Below, piece by piece: positions 33,967-41,863 of a stretch of 64,000 nt of DNA; the stretch's first letter is position 1; the number at the start of each line of letters is the position of its first letter. The DNA lies in the NCBI GenBank assembly GCA_046566145.1, contig JBKHXF010000027.1, forward strand, positions 1 through 64,000, in the 5' to 3' direction. Below the pieces are notes generated by a model that saw nothing but the letters and a program-made list of their open reading frames with translations, had not been told where the DNA came from and ran no database searches. This DNA is from JBKHXF01 sp046566145 (GTDB lineage: Bacteria; Actinomycetota; Nitriliruptoria; Nitriliruptorales; Nitriliruptoraceae). The translations under genes and the position numbers were made by a program.

Positions 33967-34972
33967 CCGGCAGCCAGACGTGGAAGGTGGCGCCCTCGCC
34001 CTCCACCGAGTCGCACCACACCCGGCCACCCTGCGCCACCGCGAGCCCCCGGGTGATGTAGAGGCCCAGCCCCGTGCCGGAGCGGCGGGTGTCCCGCCCA
34101 CGTCCGAACTTCTCGAAGATGGTCCGCACCTGGTCGGCCGGGATGCCCGGGCCCTCGTCGCGCACCGACAGGTGGACCCCCGACCCGTCCCTCGACGCCC
34201 CCACGGACACCACGCTGTCGGGGGCGTACTTGAGCGCGTTCTCGACCAGGTTGGTGAGGATCTGCTCGACCTTGTCGGGGTCGGCGTGGATGGTCCCGAC
34301 GCCGTCGAGGTCGAGGGTGACCTCGCGGTCGGTGCCGTCGGGGCGGTGACGCGCCTTCTCGACCACCTCGCCGGCGAGCTCGGCCACGTCGACCCGCGTG
34401 CGGTGGAGCTGGACCCGCCCAGCGTCGATCCGCGAGACGTCGAGCAGTTCCTTGAGCAGCCGCGTCACCCGGTCCGCGTCGGCGTTGATGGTCTCGAGCA
34501 TGGTGCGCTTCTGCTCGTCGGAGAAGCGGTCCCACTTGCTCAGCAGCGTCCGGGTGAAGCCCTTGACGCTGGTCAGGGGCGAGCGGATCTCGTGGCTGAC
34601 CGTCGCCACGAGGTCGCTGCGGGCGGCGTCGACCCGCTCCCGTCGCCCCGCCGAGCGGAACGTCAGGGTCACGGCACCGTCGCCGTGGACCCGCCCGGCC
34701 ATCGCGACCGGCCGGCGGCGCCCGTCCGCGAGCACCACGCGCAGGACGCGTTCGGCGATGCGCGACCCCCCGGGCTCGTCGCCGATCGGGTCCCGGCACG
34801 GGTTGCCGACGTCGTCGACCAGCTCCAGCACGTCGGCCAGCGGCTTGCCCACCGTGTCCCCGCCGAGCCCGAGCAGCGCCCGGGCACGGTCGTTGGCGTG
34901 GACGACGTTGCGCGCCCCGGAGACCACGATGACGGCCTCGGGCACGAGGTCGAGCCCCGCGTAGCTCTCCAA
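33944..34972 (-). CDS. Soluble PAS sensor histidine kinase
   Basis: Cytoplasmic kinase of 342 aa with no membrane segment. An N-terminal PAS-like domain (1-110, VPEAVIVVSGARNVVHANDRA) is followed by HisKA (ATVSHEIRSPLTSVKGF, about 125-140) and the ATPase domain: LTNLVENALKYAP (N), VRDEGPGIP (G1), IFEKFGRG (F), GTGLGLYITRG (G2). The start is TTG with AGGAG six bases upstream; no ATG or GTG fits better. It lies 28 bases after the RNA methyltransferase gene and before pheS, all on the minus strand. No regulator is adjacent. Confidence 0.9.
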   Translation of the reverse strand: MESYAGLDLVPEAVIVVSGARNVVHANDRARALLGLGGDTVGKPLADVLELVDDVGNPCRDPIGDEPGGSRIAERVLRVVLADGRRRPVAMAGRVHGDGAVTLTFRSAGRRERVDAARSDLVATVSHEIRSPLTSVKGFTRTLLSKWDRFSDEQKRTMLETINADADRVTRLLKELLDVSRIDAGRVQLHRTRVDVAELAGEVVEKARHRPDGTDREVTLDLDGVGTIHADPDKVEQILTNLVENALKYAPDSVVSVGASRDGSGVHLSVRDEGPGIPADQVRTIFEKFGRGRDTRRSGTGLGLYITRGLAVAQGGRVWCDSVEGEGATFHVWLPVGETPQV

Positions 34973-35000
34973 CGTCCGCTCCTGGTCCCCCGACGGCCCG

Positions 35001-35786
35001 TCAGCCCGCCGGCGGTCGTGTGCGCCGCGCCGCCTCGTAGACCGTCACGGCGACGGCCGCGGCCAAGTTTAGGGACTCCGCGCGTCCGAACATCGGCACC
35101 CGGGTCCGGACGTCGAGCCGCCCCGACACCTCGGGCGGCAACCCGTGCGCCTCGTTGCCGAAGACCAGGGCCACCGGCGGGTCGACGACGCCGGCGGCGA
35201 AGACGTCCGCGTCTCCCCCGAGGTCCAGCCCGACGAGGCGCTGCCCCGCCGCCCGGCAGGCGGCGACGACCTCGTCGATCGTCACGTCGACGACGAGCGG
35301 CAGGTGCGTGATCGACCCGGTGGTCGAGCGCACCGCCTTGGGGGCGAAGACGTCAGCGCTTCCGGTCGTCAGCACCACGCCGGCGGCGCCGGCGGCGTCG
35401 GCGGTCCGGACGATGGCACCGGCGTTGCCCGGGTCCGCCACCTCGTGGCACACGACCAGGACCCCCGCCCCGACGACGTCCTCGAGTCGCGCGGTGACGA
35501 TGCGGGCGACGGCGACGACCCCCTGGGGGGTGCGCACGTCGGTGAGCCGCTCGAGCACGTGCTCGGTCACGACCGTCACCGGCACGCCGGCATCGGCCCA
35601 GTCGTCGGCCGCCTCGGGCACGACGAAGAGCTCCTCGGCCAGCCCGTCCGCGACCACCTCACCGACCGCGTTCGGACCCTCGACGAGGTAGCGGCCGGTC
35701 GCCCGTCGGCCCTTGGCGCGCTGGAGCCCCGCCACGTCCTTGACGCGGTCGTTGCGCACGGAGGTGATGTCCGGCTCGGGCAGCAC
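35001..35786 (-). CDS. SpoU/TrmH-family RNA 2'-O-ribose methyltransferase
   Basis: SPOUT-fold methyltransferase, about 261 aa. The N-terminal substrate-binding segment (TSVRNDRVKDVAGLQRAKGRR) is of the RlmB/TsnR kind. The three trefoil-knot motifs are ADPGNAGAIVRTADAAG, LVFGNEAHGLP and SLNLAAAVAVTVYEAAR. Its place right after rplT matches the conserved infC-rpmI-rplT-methyltransferase-pheST order, in which the target is probably 23S rRNA. A GTG at 35828 is possible but lies inside the terminator hairpin, so I prefer GTG 35786 with GAGG upstream. Confidence 0.87.
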   Translation of the reverse strand: MLPEPDITSVRNDRVKDVAGLQRAKGRRATGRYLVEGPNAVGEVVADGLAEELFVVPEAADDWADAGVPVTVVTEHVLERLTDVRTPQGVVAVARIVTARLEDVVGAGVLVVCHEVADPGNAGAIVRTADAAGAAGVVLTTGSADVFAPKAVRSTTGSITHLPLVVDVTIDEVVAACRAAGQRLVGLDLGGDADVFAAGVVDPPVALVFGNEAHGLPPEVSGRLDVRTRVPMFGRAESLNLAAAVAVTVYEAARRTRPPAG

Positions 35787-35826
35787 GTCGACCTCGTGGT
35801 CGGGTGTGGTCGGTGCGGCGGGACGC

Positions 35827-35862
35827 ACGACGGGCCGGTCCGCGTGGGGACCGGCCCGTCGT
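35827..35862 (-). terminator. Strong hairpin terminator after rplT
   Basis: A perfect 15-bp stem (35827-35841 with 35848-35862) and 6-base loop lie 14 bases past the rplT stop. It should end or attenuate the infC-rpmI-rplT transcript before the methyltransferase gene. Confidence 0.75.
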
Positions 35863-35876
35863 GACGGTGCTGGTGG

Positions 35877-36245
35877 TCAGGCCGCCTGCGACTCGAGGGC
35901 CGACTTGGCGGTCTCGACCAGCGCCTGGAACGACGCGGGCTCGTGGACGGCCAGGTCGGCGAGGACCTTGCGGTCGACCTCGACACCGGCCAGCTTCAGC
36001 CCGTGCATGAAGCGCGAGTAGCTGAGGCCGTCCTGTCGGGCCGCCGCGTTGATCCGGGCGATCCAGAGCTTGCGGAAGTCGCCCTTGCGCTGACGACGGT
36101 CGGCGTAGGCGTACCGCTCGGCGTGGTAGACGGCCTCCTTGGCCACCTTGTACCGACGGCTGCGTGCCCCCCGGAAGCCCTTGGCCCGGTCGAGGATCGC
36201 CTTGTGCTTCTTCTTGGCGTGGACGCCGCGCTTGACGCGTGCCAT
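35877..36245 (-). CDS. rplT: 50S ribosomal protein L20
   Basis: 122-aa rRNA-binding assembly protein of the large subunit, highly basic, with the invariant N-terminus ARVKRGVHAKKKHKAIL and block RRQRKGDFRKLWIARINAA. Strong Shine-Dalgarno AAGGAGG seven bases before ATG. Third gene of the infC operon; L20 represses this operon in other bacteria. A short C-terminal Ala/Ser/Gln-rich tail follows the family's usual end. Confidence 0.97.
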   Translation of the reverse strand: MARVKRGVHAKKKHKAILDRAKGFRGARSRRYKVAKEAVYHAERYAYADRRQRKGDFRKLWIARINAAARQDGLSYSRFMHGLKLAGVEVDRKVLADLAVHEPASFQALVETAKSALESQAA

Positions 36246-36257
36246 GTGCTCGCCTCC

Positions 36258-36452
36258 TTACTGGTTCAGCAGGCGCTTGACGCGCTTCGCGGGCTCGGGC
36301 GCCAGGACGGCGTCGCCGGCGAGGCGACGCTTGCGGGCCGAGGACTTCTTCTCGAGGATGTGCGCACGGTTGCGCTGCGCCGACATCACCTTGCCGTTCT
36401 TGGTGATGCGGAAGCGCTTCTTCGTGCCGCTGTGGGTCTTCTGCTTCGGCAT
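36258..36452 (-). CDS. rpmI: 50S ribosomal protein L35
   Basis: 64-aa basic ribosomal protein beginning MPKQKTHSGTKKRFRITKNGK with HILEKKSSARKRRLAG, all family hallmarks. ATG with AGAGG upstream, 26 bases after infC and 12 before rplT, the standard order. Confidence 0.97.
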   Translation of the reverse strand: MPKQKTHSGTKKRFRITKNGKVMSAQRNRAHILEKKSSARKRRLAGDAVLAPEPAKRVKRLLNQ

Positions 36453-36478
36453 GGCTGCCTCTGGCTGGTCGGGGTCGG

Positions 36479-37099
36479 TCAGGTGGTCTGTGCGGGGTCG
36501 GGCTCGGCCGCGGCCTCGAGGCCGGGCTCGAGGTCGGGCTCGGGGGCGGCCTCCGGGTCGGTGGCCTCGTCGCCGGGGACCTCCTCGACCCTCCTCTTGC
36601 GGGGGGCGAGGACCATCACCATGTTGCGGCCGTCGACCTTGGGGTAGGCCTCGATGGTGGCGAGCTCGTCCATGTCGTCCGCGAGCCGGTCGAGCAGGCG
36701 CTTGCCGAGCTCGGTGTGGGTCATCTCGCGACCGCGGAACATGATCGTGGCGCGGACCTTGGCGCCGTCGTTGAGGAAGCGTCGGACGTGCCCGGACTTC
36801 GTCCCGTAGTCGTTGTCCGAGATCTTCGGACGCATCTTGATCTCTTTGATCGTGATCTGGGACTGGCGCTTCCGGGCTTCCTTCTCCTTCTGCGCCTGCT
36901 GGTACTTGTGCTTGCCGTGGTCCATGATCCGGCACACGGGCGGGTCCGCGTTGGGCGCGACCTCGACCAGGTCGAGGTCCTGCTCACGGGCACGTCGGAG
37001 TGCCTCCGCGAGCTGGACGATGCCGACCTGCTCGCCGTCGGCGTCGATGAGTCGAACGCGCGGGACCTTGATGTCCGCGTTGATCCGCTGGTCGCTGAT
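36479..37099 (-). CDS. infC: Translation initiation factor IF-3, apparent ATC start
   Basis: 206-aa IF-3. Family blocks start right at the N-terminus: ISDQRINADIKVPRVRLID, then VCRIMDHGKHKYQQAQKEKEAR and KEIKMRPKISDNDYGTK. The last about 40 residues are an acidic Pro/Glu tail (PEAAPEPDLEPGLEAAAEPD), an extension beyond the usual C-domain. No ATG, GTG or TTG precedes the conserved start; instead ATC at 37097-37099 has GGGAGG seven bases upstream. infC in other bacteria uses AUU/AUC/AUA, allowing IF-3 to repress its own initiation, so this is the expected but unusual start. Confidence 0.93.
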   Translation of the reverse strand: MSDQRINADIKVPRVRLIDADGEQVGIVQLAEALRRAREQDLDLVEVAPNADPPVCRIMDHGKHKYQQAQKEKEARKRQSQITIKEIKMRPKISDNDYGTKSGHVRRFLNDGAKVRATIMFRGREMTHTELGKRLLDRLADDMDELATIEAYPKVDGRNMVMVLAPRKRRVEEVPGDEATDPEAAPEPDLEPGLEAAAEPDPAQTT

Positions 37100-37179
37100 G
37101 CTCCGGCCTCCCTGGGTTCGGGTCTGGGTGATGTCGATCGGGTGCTGCTGGGTCTGGCGGCGGCGGGCCCGGAACGAGG

Positions 37180-37204
37180 AACGGCGACCCACTGGGTCGC
37201 CGTT
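37180..37204 (-). other. Leader hairpin upstream of infC
   Basis: A perfect 10-bp stem (37180-37189 with 37195-37204) with a 5-base loop (CACTG on the plus strand) lies 81 bases before the infC start. infC leaders are regulatory in Firmicutes (attenuation) and in the E. coli operon (L20 site); a similar role is possible here but unproven. Confidence 0.5.
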
Positions 37205-37337
37205 GCGTCGACGGGCCGGCGGGTCCCGCCACCTCGGCACCGGCCGGGAGGTCCCGGACGTGGGGTGGACGTGGACGCGGTCGGCGTCGTCGTGGGCGAC
37301 CCGGTGAGGTGCCACGCGCCGCGGGCCCTGCCGGGTG

Positions 37338-37359
37338 GGACGCCGCTCGCGCGGCGTCC
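37338..37359 (-). terminator. Hairpin terminator after the DUF1844 gene
   Basis: A perfect 9-bp stem (37338-37346 with 37351-37359) and 4-base loop, 44 bases past the stop of the 37404-37853 gene on the minus strand; extra pairing extends the stem with one bulged G. Confidence 0.5.
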
Positions 37360-37403
37360 ACTTGTGCGTCTGAGGTTGTCGGTCGCCGAGGGTACCAGCC
37401 CGG

Positions 37404-37853
37404 TCAGCTGCCGGGGACCCACAGCCGTGAGGCCGCCGACTGGGGCGGCGACGGTGCCGGCGCCGGCGGCTCGGTCGCGCCCGGCGCGGAGGTGCCGGCG
37501 GGCTCGTCGAGGTCGTTGGGCTCGGTGTGCCCTTCGGCCTTGGCGGCGGCGACCTCGTGCTCGGCCTCCACCTGCGCCAGGCGGAGCTGGGTCAGCACCT
37601 GCGCGACCTGCTGGCCGAGCTGCGGGTCGACGTGCTTCTCGGAGGCGCCCTGCACCACCGCCGCGAGGTCGAGCAGCAGCCGGCCGTCACGGCGGCCGAG
37701 CTTGACCTGCGCGGCGTTCAGCAGCGCGGACAGCACCTCGGCGACGATCTGGTCGACGGGCGCGGCCCGCATCTGGCCCAGCGCCTCGCGCAGCTCCTCC
37801 TCGGAGGGCTGGCCGCCGGGCCCTGCGAACCCCTGCATCGGGTCGTCGGTCAC
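37404..37853 (-). CDS. DUF1844 family protein
   Basis: 149-aa soluble protein. The core (about 15-100) with VDQIVAEVLSALLNAAQVKLG and LLLDLAAVVQGASEKHVDPQLGQQVAQVLTQLRLAQVEAE matches DUF1844, a helical family often encoded beside infC in actinobacteria. Function is not known to me. The C-terminal 45 residues are a Pro/Ala/Ser-rich tail. GTG start. It lies upstream of infC on the same strand, separated by a terminator-like hairpin. Confidence 0.78.
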   Translation of the reverse strand: MTDDPMQGFAGPGGQPSEEELREALGQMRAAPVDQIVAEVLSALLNAAQVKLGRRDGRLLLDLAAVVQGASEKHVDPQLGQQVAQVLTQLRLAQVEAEHEVAAAKAEGHTEPNDLDEPAGTSAPGATEPPAPAPSPPQSAASRLWVPGS

Positions 37854-37907
37854 GTCGACTCCTGCTCGTGGGGTCCTGCTCGTGTGGTCTGGGGCGGGCG
37901 GCCCGGC

Positions 37908-38153
37908 TCAGTGGTGGTGGCCACCGTCGCCGTGCGGCTCGTCCTTCGCGCCCGCGTAGGCGTCGAAGAAGCCCCACAGGGCGACCAGGATGCCGGCGCC
38001 GAAGGCCCAGACCAGGCCGCTGGTGTCGAGCGCGCCGGCCTCGGCCGAGTGCTCGACGGCCTCCTCGGCGGCGAAGGCGGGGACGGCCAGCAGCAGCAGG
38101 CTCAGCACGGCCACGGAGAGGGCGGCGGTGCGACGGACGGCGGTGCGGATCAC
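37908..38153 (-). CDS. Small membrane protein with His-rich C-terminus
   Basis: 81-aa protein not recognised as a known family. Residues 1-28 look like a signal peptide or first helix (RTAALSVAVLSLLLLAVPAFA), residues about 45-65 are a second hydrophobic segment (GLVWAFGAGILVALWGFFDAY), and the end is HGDGGHHH, which could bind metal. GTG at 38153 chosen because AGGAG lies eight bases upstream; a longer frame upstream has no such support. It is upstream of the DUF1844 gene (54-base gap), same strand, and divergent from hisE. Confidence 0.7.
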   Translation of the reverse strand: MIRTAVRRTAALSVAVLSLLLLAVPAFAAEEAVEHSAEAGALDTSGLVWAFGAGILVALWGFFDAYAGAKDEPHGDGGHHH

Positions 38154-38251
38154 GGTCGGGGCTCCTGGAAGCTCGGGCCTGGTGGGCGTCGGGCGCGAGC
38201 CTACCGACCCGGCCGACGCGGTTCGGAACCGGGCCCGTCCACCCGCACGAC

Positions 38252-38257
38252 TACCCT
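38252..38257 (+). promoter_or_regulatory. Candidate -10 box for hisEG
   Basis: TACCCT, a common actinobacterial -10 form, lies 43 bases before the hisE GTG in the divergent gap. On the other strand TAGGCT near 38203-38208 could serve the small membrane protein gene. No clear -35 for either. Confidence 0.35.
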
Positions 38258-38299
38258 GCGCCACGCCCACCCCACCCGTCCACCACCGAAGGCCCGCAC

Positions 38300-38563
38300 G
38301 TGAAGCGCTTCGAGGAGCTGTTCGCCGAGCTCGCCGAGCGCGCCGCGACCCGGCCCGAGGGCTCGGGCACCGTCGCGGCGCTCGACGCCGGCGTCCACCA
38401 CATCGGCAAGAAGGTCGTCGAGGAGGCCGCCGAGGTGTGGATGGCGGCCGAGCACGAGTCGCGGGAGCGCGCCGCCGAGGAGATCAGCCAGCTCCTCTAC
38501 CACCTGCAGGTGCTGATGCTGGCCCTCGACCTCGACCTCGACGACGTCTACGCCCACCTCTGA
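38300..38563 (+). CDS. hisE: Phosphoribosyl-ATP pyrophosphatase
   Basis: Second step of histidine synthesis, hydrolysing PR-ATP to PR-AMP. 87 aa, normal for stand-alone HisE. The MazG-type metal-binding helix set is seen as GKKVVEEAAEVWMAA and EEISQLLYHLQVLML. GTG start with GAAGG seven bases upstream. It is followed after 89 bases, including a long pyrimidine tract, by hisG, which catalyses the preceding step. Confidence 0.94.
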   Translation: MKRFEELFAELAERAATRPEGSGTVAALDAGVHHIGKKVVEEAAEVWMAAEHESRERAAEEISQLLYHLQVLMLALDLDLDDVYAHL

Positions 38564-38574
38564 CCCGCCCGAGA

Positions 38575-38628
38575 CCCTCCCCTCCCTCCTCCCCTCCCTC
38601 CTCCCCTCCCTCCCTCCTTCCCCCTCCC
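38575..38628 (+). repeat. 54-base uninterrupted pyrimidine tract between hisE and hisG
   Basis: Every base from 38575 to 38628 is C or T, made of CCTCCCCTCCCT-like repeats with partial mirror symmetry. The transcript across it would be unstructured C/U-rich RNA; the duplex could form an H-DNA triplex under supercoiling. It probably grew by slippage. Confidence 0.9.
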
Positions 38629-38652
38629 ACCGTCCGTCCCACAGGAGCCGCC

Positions 38653-39498
38653 GTGCTGCGCGTCGCCGTGCCCAACAAGGGCGCGCTCTCCGAGCCCGCC
38701 TCGACCATGCTGCGCGAGGCCGGCTACCGGCAGCGCAAGGACACCCGTGAGCTGGTCCTGCAGGACCCCGAGAACGACACCGAGTTCTTCTTCCTGCGAC
38801 CCAAGGACATCCCGACCTACGTCGGCTCGGGGGAGCTCGCGGTCGGCATCACCGGCCGGGACCTGCTGCTCGACAACGGCGCCGACGCCAGCGAGGTCCT
38901 CGCGCTCGGCTTCGGGGGCTCGACGTTCCGCTTCGCCGGGCCCCCCGGCCGCTTCGCGACGGCGGCCGACCTCGCCGGCCACCGCATCGCCACGTCCTAC
39001 GGCGGGCTGGTGCGCCGCCACCTCGCCGAGCTCGGGGTCCACGCCGAGGTGGTCGTCCTCGACGGGGCCGTCGAGACCGCCATCGAGCTCGGCGTGGCCG
39101 ACGCGATCGGCGACGTCGTGTCGACCGGCACGACGCTGCGGCAGGCCGGCCTCGAGACGTTCGGGGAGCCGGTGCTGACGTCCGAGGCGGTCGTGGTGCG
39201 CCGCGCCGGGGCGGAGCCCGACCCGGCGGTGGAGGTGCTGCTGCGGCGCCTGCAGGGCGTCATCATCGCCCGCCAGTACGTGATCATGGACTACGACGTC
39301 CGCGCCGAGCACCTCGACGCGGCCTGCGAGGTCACGCCCGGCCTCGAGTCCCCCACGGTGTCGCCCCTGCACGAGAAGGGCTGGGTCGCAGTGCGCGCCA
39401 TGGTCCGCCGCGCGGAGGCGAACCGGGTGATGGACGAGCTCTGGGACCTCGGCGCGCGGGGGATCCTCGTGACCGAGATCGCCGCCTGCCGGCTCTGA
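38653..39498 (+). CDS. hisG: ATP phosphoribosyltransferase (long form)
   Basis: First enzyme of histidine synthesis, 281 aa. It has the long-form layout: two catalytic domains (LRVAVPNKGALSEPASTML, VGITGRDLLLDNGADA, VVLDGAVETAIELGVADAIGDVVSTGTTLR) and a C-terminal domain of about 75 residues used for histidine feedback inhibition, so HisZ is not needed. GTG start with AGGAG six bases upstream. Convergent with helD, 21 bases away. Confidence 0.96.
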   Translation: MLRVAVPNKGALSEPASTMLREAGYRQRKDTRELVLQDPENDTEFFFLRPKDIPTYVGSGELAVGITGRDLLLDNGADASEVLALGFGGSTFRFAGPPGRFATAADLAGHRIATSYGGLVRRHLAELGVHAEVVVLDGAVETAIELGVADAIGDVVSTGTTLRQAGLETFGEPVLTSEAVVVRRAGAEPDPAVEVLLRRLQGVIIARQYVIMDYDVRAEHLDAACEVTPGLESPTVSPLHEKGWVAVRAMVRRAEANRVMDELWDLGARGILVTEIAACRL

Positions 39499-39519
39499 GC
39501 GAGGGGCCCGGCGGGACGG

Positions 39520-41775
39520 TCAGGCGCTCGCGCTGCGCGGAGGTGTGACGCCGCGCTCCACGCACGCCGACGCGCCCGGCACGACCGCGTCCGGGGCGGC
39601 GACGAGCGTGAGCGAGCGCGTCGCGCGGGTCACCGCCACGTAGAGCTGGTGCAGCCCGACGGCGGACTCGGACGCGATGAGGTCCGGGGCGGCGACCAGC
39701 ACGTCGTCGAACTCGAGACCCTTGACGGTCCGGGGGTCGAGCACCCGGATCCGACCGGTGAGCTCGGTGCGCGCGGGCTCGTCGAGCCCACCGAGCGCGT
39801 CGGCGAGCGCCCGCTCGGCGTCGTCGACGAGCACCAGCGGCGCGACCACCGCGACGGTGCCCTCCCGCGCGCTCGCGGCGGCGACCGCGAGGTCCGCGAC
39901 CGCGTCGGCGACGGCGGCGGCACGGACCAGGACCGGTGGCTCGCCGGTCTCGCGCACCGAGGTGGGGGCCGCGTCGGGGTCGTGGCCGGCGGCCTCCAGC
40001 ACGGCCCGGGCGAGCGCCACGATCTCGGTCGGGGTGCGGTAGTTCACGGTCAGGCCCGTCACCTGCACCTGGCGGCGACCGATGAGGCGGGCGATCTCGT
40101 CCCAGCTGCGCGGCTCGGCCACCCGGCTGCGCTGCGCGAGGTCGCCGACGACGGTCCAGGAGGCGTACGGGCCGCGACGGGCGACCATGCGCCACTGCAT
40201 CGGGGTGAGGTCCTGGGCCTCGTCGACGACGACGTGGGCGAAGTCGGCGTAGTCGGGGTCGTCGACGTCGGCCCGTTCGAGGACGGGTCCGAGGGCGGCC
40301 GACAGCATCGGTGACGCGTCGGCCCCCAGCCCGCCGTCGCGGTCGCCGCGTGACCCGGCCGAGGTGGCGCGGCCCAGCAGCGCTCGGGCCTCGTCGAGCA
40401 GCGCGACGTCGTCGACGCTGAGCGCGCGCCGGCGGGCCCAGCTCGCCACCAGCAGGTCGACCTCGTCGTCGCGCAGCACGCCGGCGGCCGCGGCACGCAC
40501 CCGGGCCGGGTCCTCGATGGCGCCCTGCAGCACGTCGAGCGCGTCGAGCTCGGGCCAGAAGCAGCGGCGGAGCAGGACGGTCTGGGCGGCGTCCGCCACG
40601 GCCGAGTCGAAACCGGCGGAGACACGGTCCTCGGGCACCGCCTGGCCCCCGGCGCGGCGGGCGGCGCGCCACGCCCGCCACAGTGCGGCCCGCAGGGCGT
40701 CCTCCGCGGCGCCGGCGCGCTCGTGGTACCGGCCGCCGTCCTCGGGCCGGACGCGCCCTAGCAGCCGGTCGCGGACCTGTCCGAGCTCGCGGGCGGTCGC
40801 GATCGCGGTGGTGCCGTCGAACGAGACCCGGGTCTCTGGCGGCAGCGGCGGCAGCGCGGCCAGCACGAGCTCGCGCAGCACGTCCGCCATGCGCAGGTCG
40901 CCCTTCACGGCGGCGACCTCCGGGGCGTCCCAGCCCTCGACGGGCACGCCGTGCCCGGCGAACCCGGCGAGCGACCGCAGCACGGCGGCCTCCTCGCCGA
41001 GCCCCGGCAGCACCCGGGAGATGTAGTCGGTGAAGGCGTTGGAGGGACCGACGACGAGCACGCCTCGGCCCTCGAACCGCTCCCGGTTGGTGTAGAGCAG
41101 GTACGCGACGCGGTGCAGCGCGACCACGGTCTTGCCGGTGCCGGGACCGCCCGTCACCACCACGGTGCCGCTCGCGGGCAGCCGGATGATGCGGTCCTGG
41201 TCGGCCTGGATGGTCGCGACGATGTCGCGCATGTGGCCGGTGCGGGTGCGCTGCAGGGCCGCGAGCAGGGACCCCTGGCCGGTCACGGCCTCGAGCCCGA
41301 GCCGGTCGGCGGCCTCGACGTCGAGCAGCTCGTCGTCGAGGTCCTTGAGCCGCGGCCCCTCGGCGGTCAGCGTCCGCCGACGCGCGACGCCCCGGGGCTC
41401 CGCCGCGGTCGCCTGGTAGAACGCGGCCGCGACCGGGGCGCGCCAGTCGACGAGCAGCACGTCGCCGTCGTCGGCGATGACCGACACGCGCCCGACGTGG
41501 AACGCATCGCCGTCGCCGAGGTCGAGCCGCCCGAACACGAGCTGCTCGAGGTCGCCGAACGTGTAGCGGGCGGCCCGGGCGGCGTGGTGGTGCGCGGTGA
41601 CGTCGCGCTCGTAGCGGGCCTGGAACGTCGAGCCGGAGCGGTCGGCCTCGGCCTCGGCGGCCCGGGCCGCCGAGGTGGCCCGGAGCTCGTCGACGCGGTC
41701 GTGCACGGCGCCGAGATGCGCCTGCTCGGCACGCATCGCCACCCGCTTGGACCCGGCCTCCCGGTGCTCGGTCAC
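39520..41775 (-). CDS. helD: HelD-type SF1 helicase, RNA polymerase recycling factor
   Basis: UvrD/Rep-like ATPase, 751 aa. Residues 1-75 are a charged helical region of the kind that in HelD enters the RNA polymerase secondary channel. Walker A is VVTGGPGTGKTVVALHR (about 210), Walker B VVVDEAQDLTPMQW, then VTGLTVNYRTPTEI, DPRTVKGLEFDDVLV and LYVAVTRATRSL. The large insertion between helicase blocks fits HelD, which removes stalled polymerase from DNA and can confer rifampicin tolerance; that activity is family knowledge. GTG start. It stands alone between hisG (convergent) and the rib cluster. Confidence 0.85.
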   Translation of the reverse strand: MTEHREAGSKRVAMRAEQAHLGAVHDRVDELRATSAARAAEAEADRSGSTFQARYERDVTAHHHAARAARYTFGDLEQLVFGRLDLGDGDAFHVGRVSVIADDGDVLLVDWRAPVAAAFYQATAAEPRGVARRRTLTAEGPRLKDLDDELLDVEAADRLGLEAVTGQGSLLAALQRTRTGHMRDIVATIQADQDRIIRLPASGTVVVTGGPGTGKTVVALHRVAYLLYTNRERFEGRGVLVVGPSNAFTDYISRVLPGLGEEAAVLRSLAGFAGHGVPVEGWDAPEVAAVKGDLRMADVLRELVLAALPPLPPETRVSFDGTTAIATARELGQVRDRLLGRVRPEDGGRYHERAGAAEDALRAALWRAWRAARRAGGQAVPEDRVSAGFDSAVADAAQTVLLRRCFWPELDALDVLQGAIEDPARVRAAAAGVLRDDEVDLLVASWARRRALSVDDVALLDEARALLGRATSAGSRGDRDGGLGADASPMLSAALGPVLERADVDDPDYADFAHVVVDEAQDLTPMQWRMVARRGPYASWTVVGDLAQRSRVAEPRSWDEIARLIGRRQVQVTGLTVNYRTPTEIVALARAVLEAAGHDPDAAPTSVRETGEPPVLVRAAAVADAVADLAVAAASAREGTVAVVAPLVLVDDAERALADALGGLDEPARTELTGRIRVLDPRTVKGLEFDDVLVAAPDLIASESAVGLHQLYVAVTRATRSLTLVAAPDAVVPGASACVERGVTPPRSASA

Positions 41776-41863
41776 GTCGGTCTCGCCCCTGTGCGGCTCC
41801 GCCCGGCGGTGGGCGCAGACGGGTTCGACGACCGCCGGCGCACGGATGGCACCGGGCGGGGCG

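Larger units (their letters stand above)
37100..37403 (-). promoter_or_regulatory. 304-base intergenic region: infC leader and promoter region
   Basis: From the infC side it holds the Shine-Dalgarno GGGAGG (37107-37112), an about 65-base stretch with no coding signal, a 10-bp hairpin (37180-37204), then a hairpin that probably ends the DUF1844 gene transcript (37338-37359). The infC promoter must lie between about 37205 and 37337, but no clear -10 or -35 could be picked out. Confidence 0.5.
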
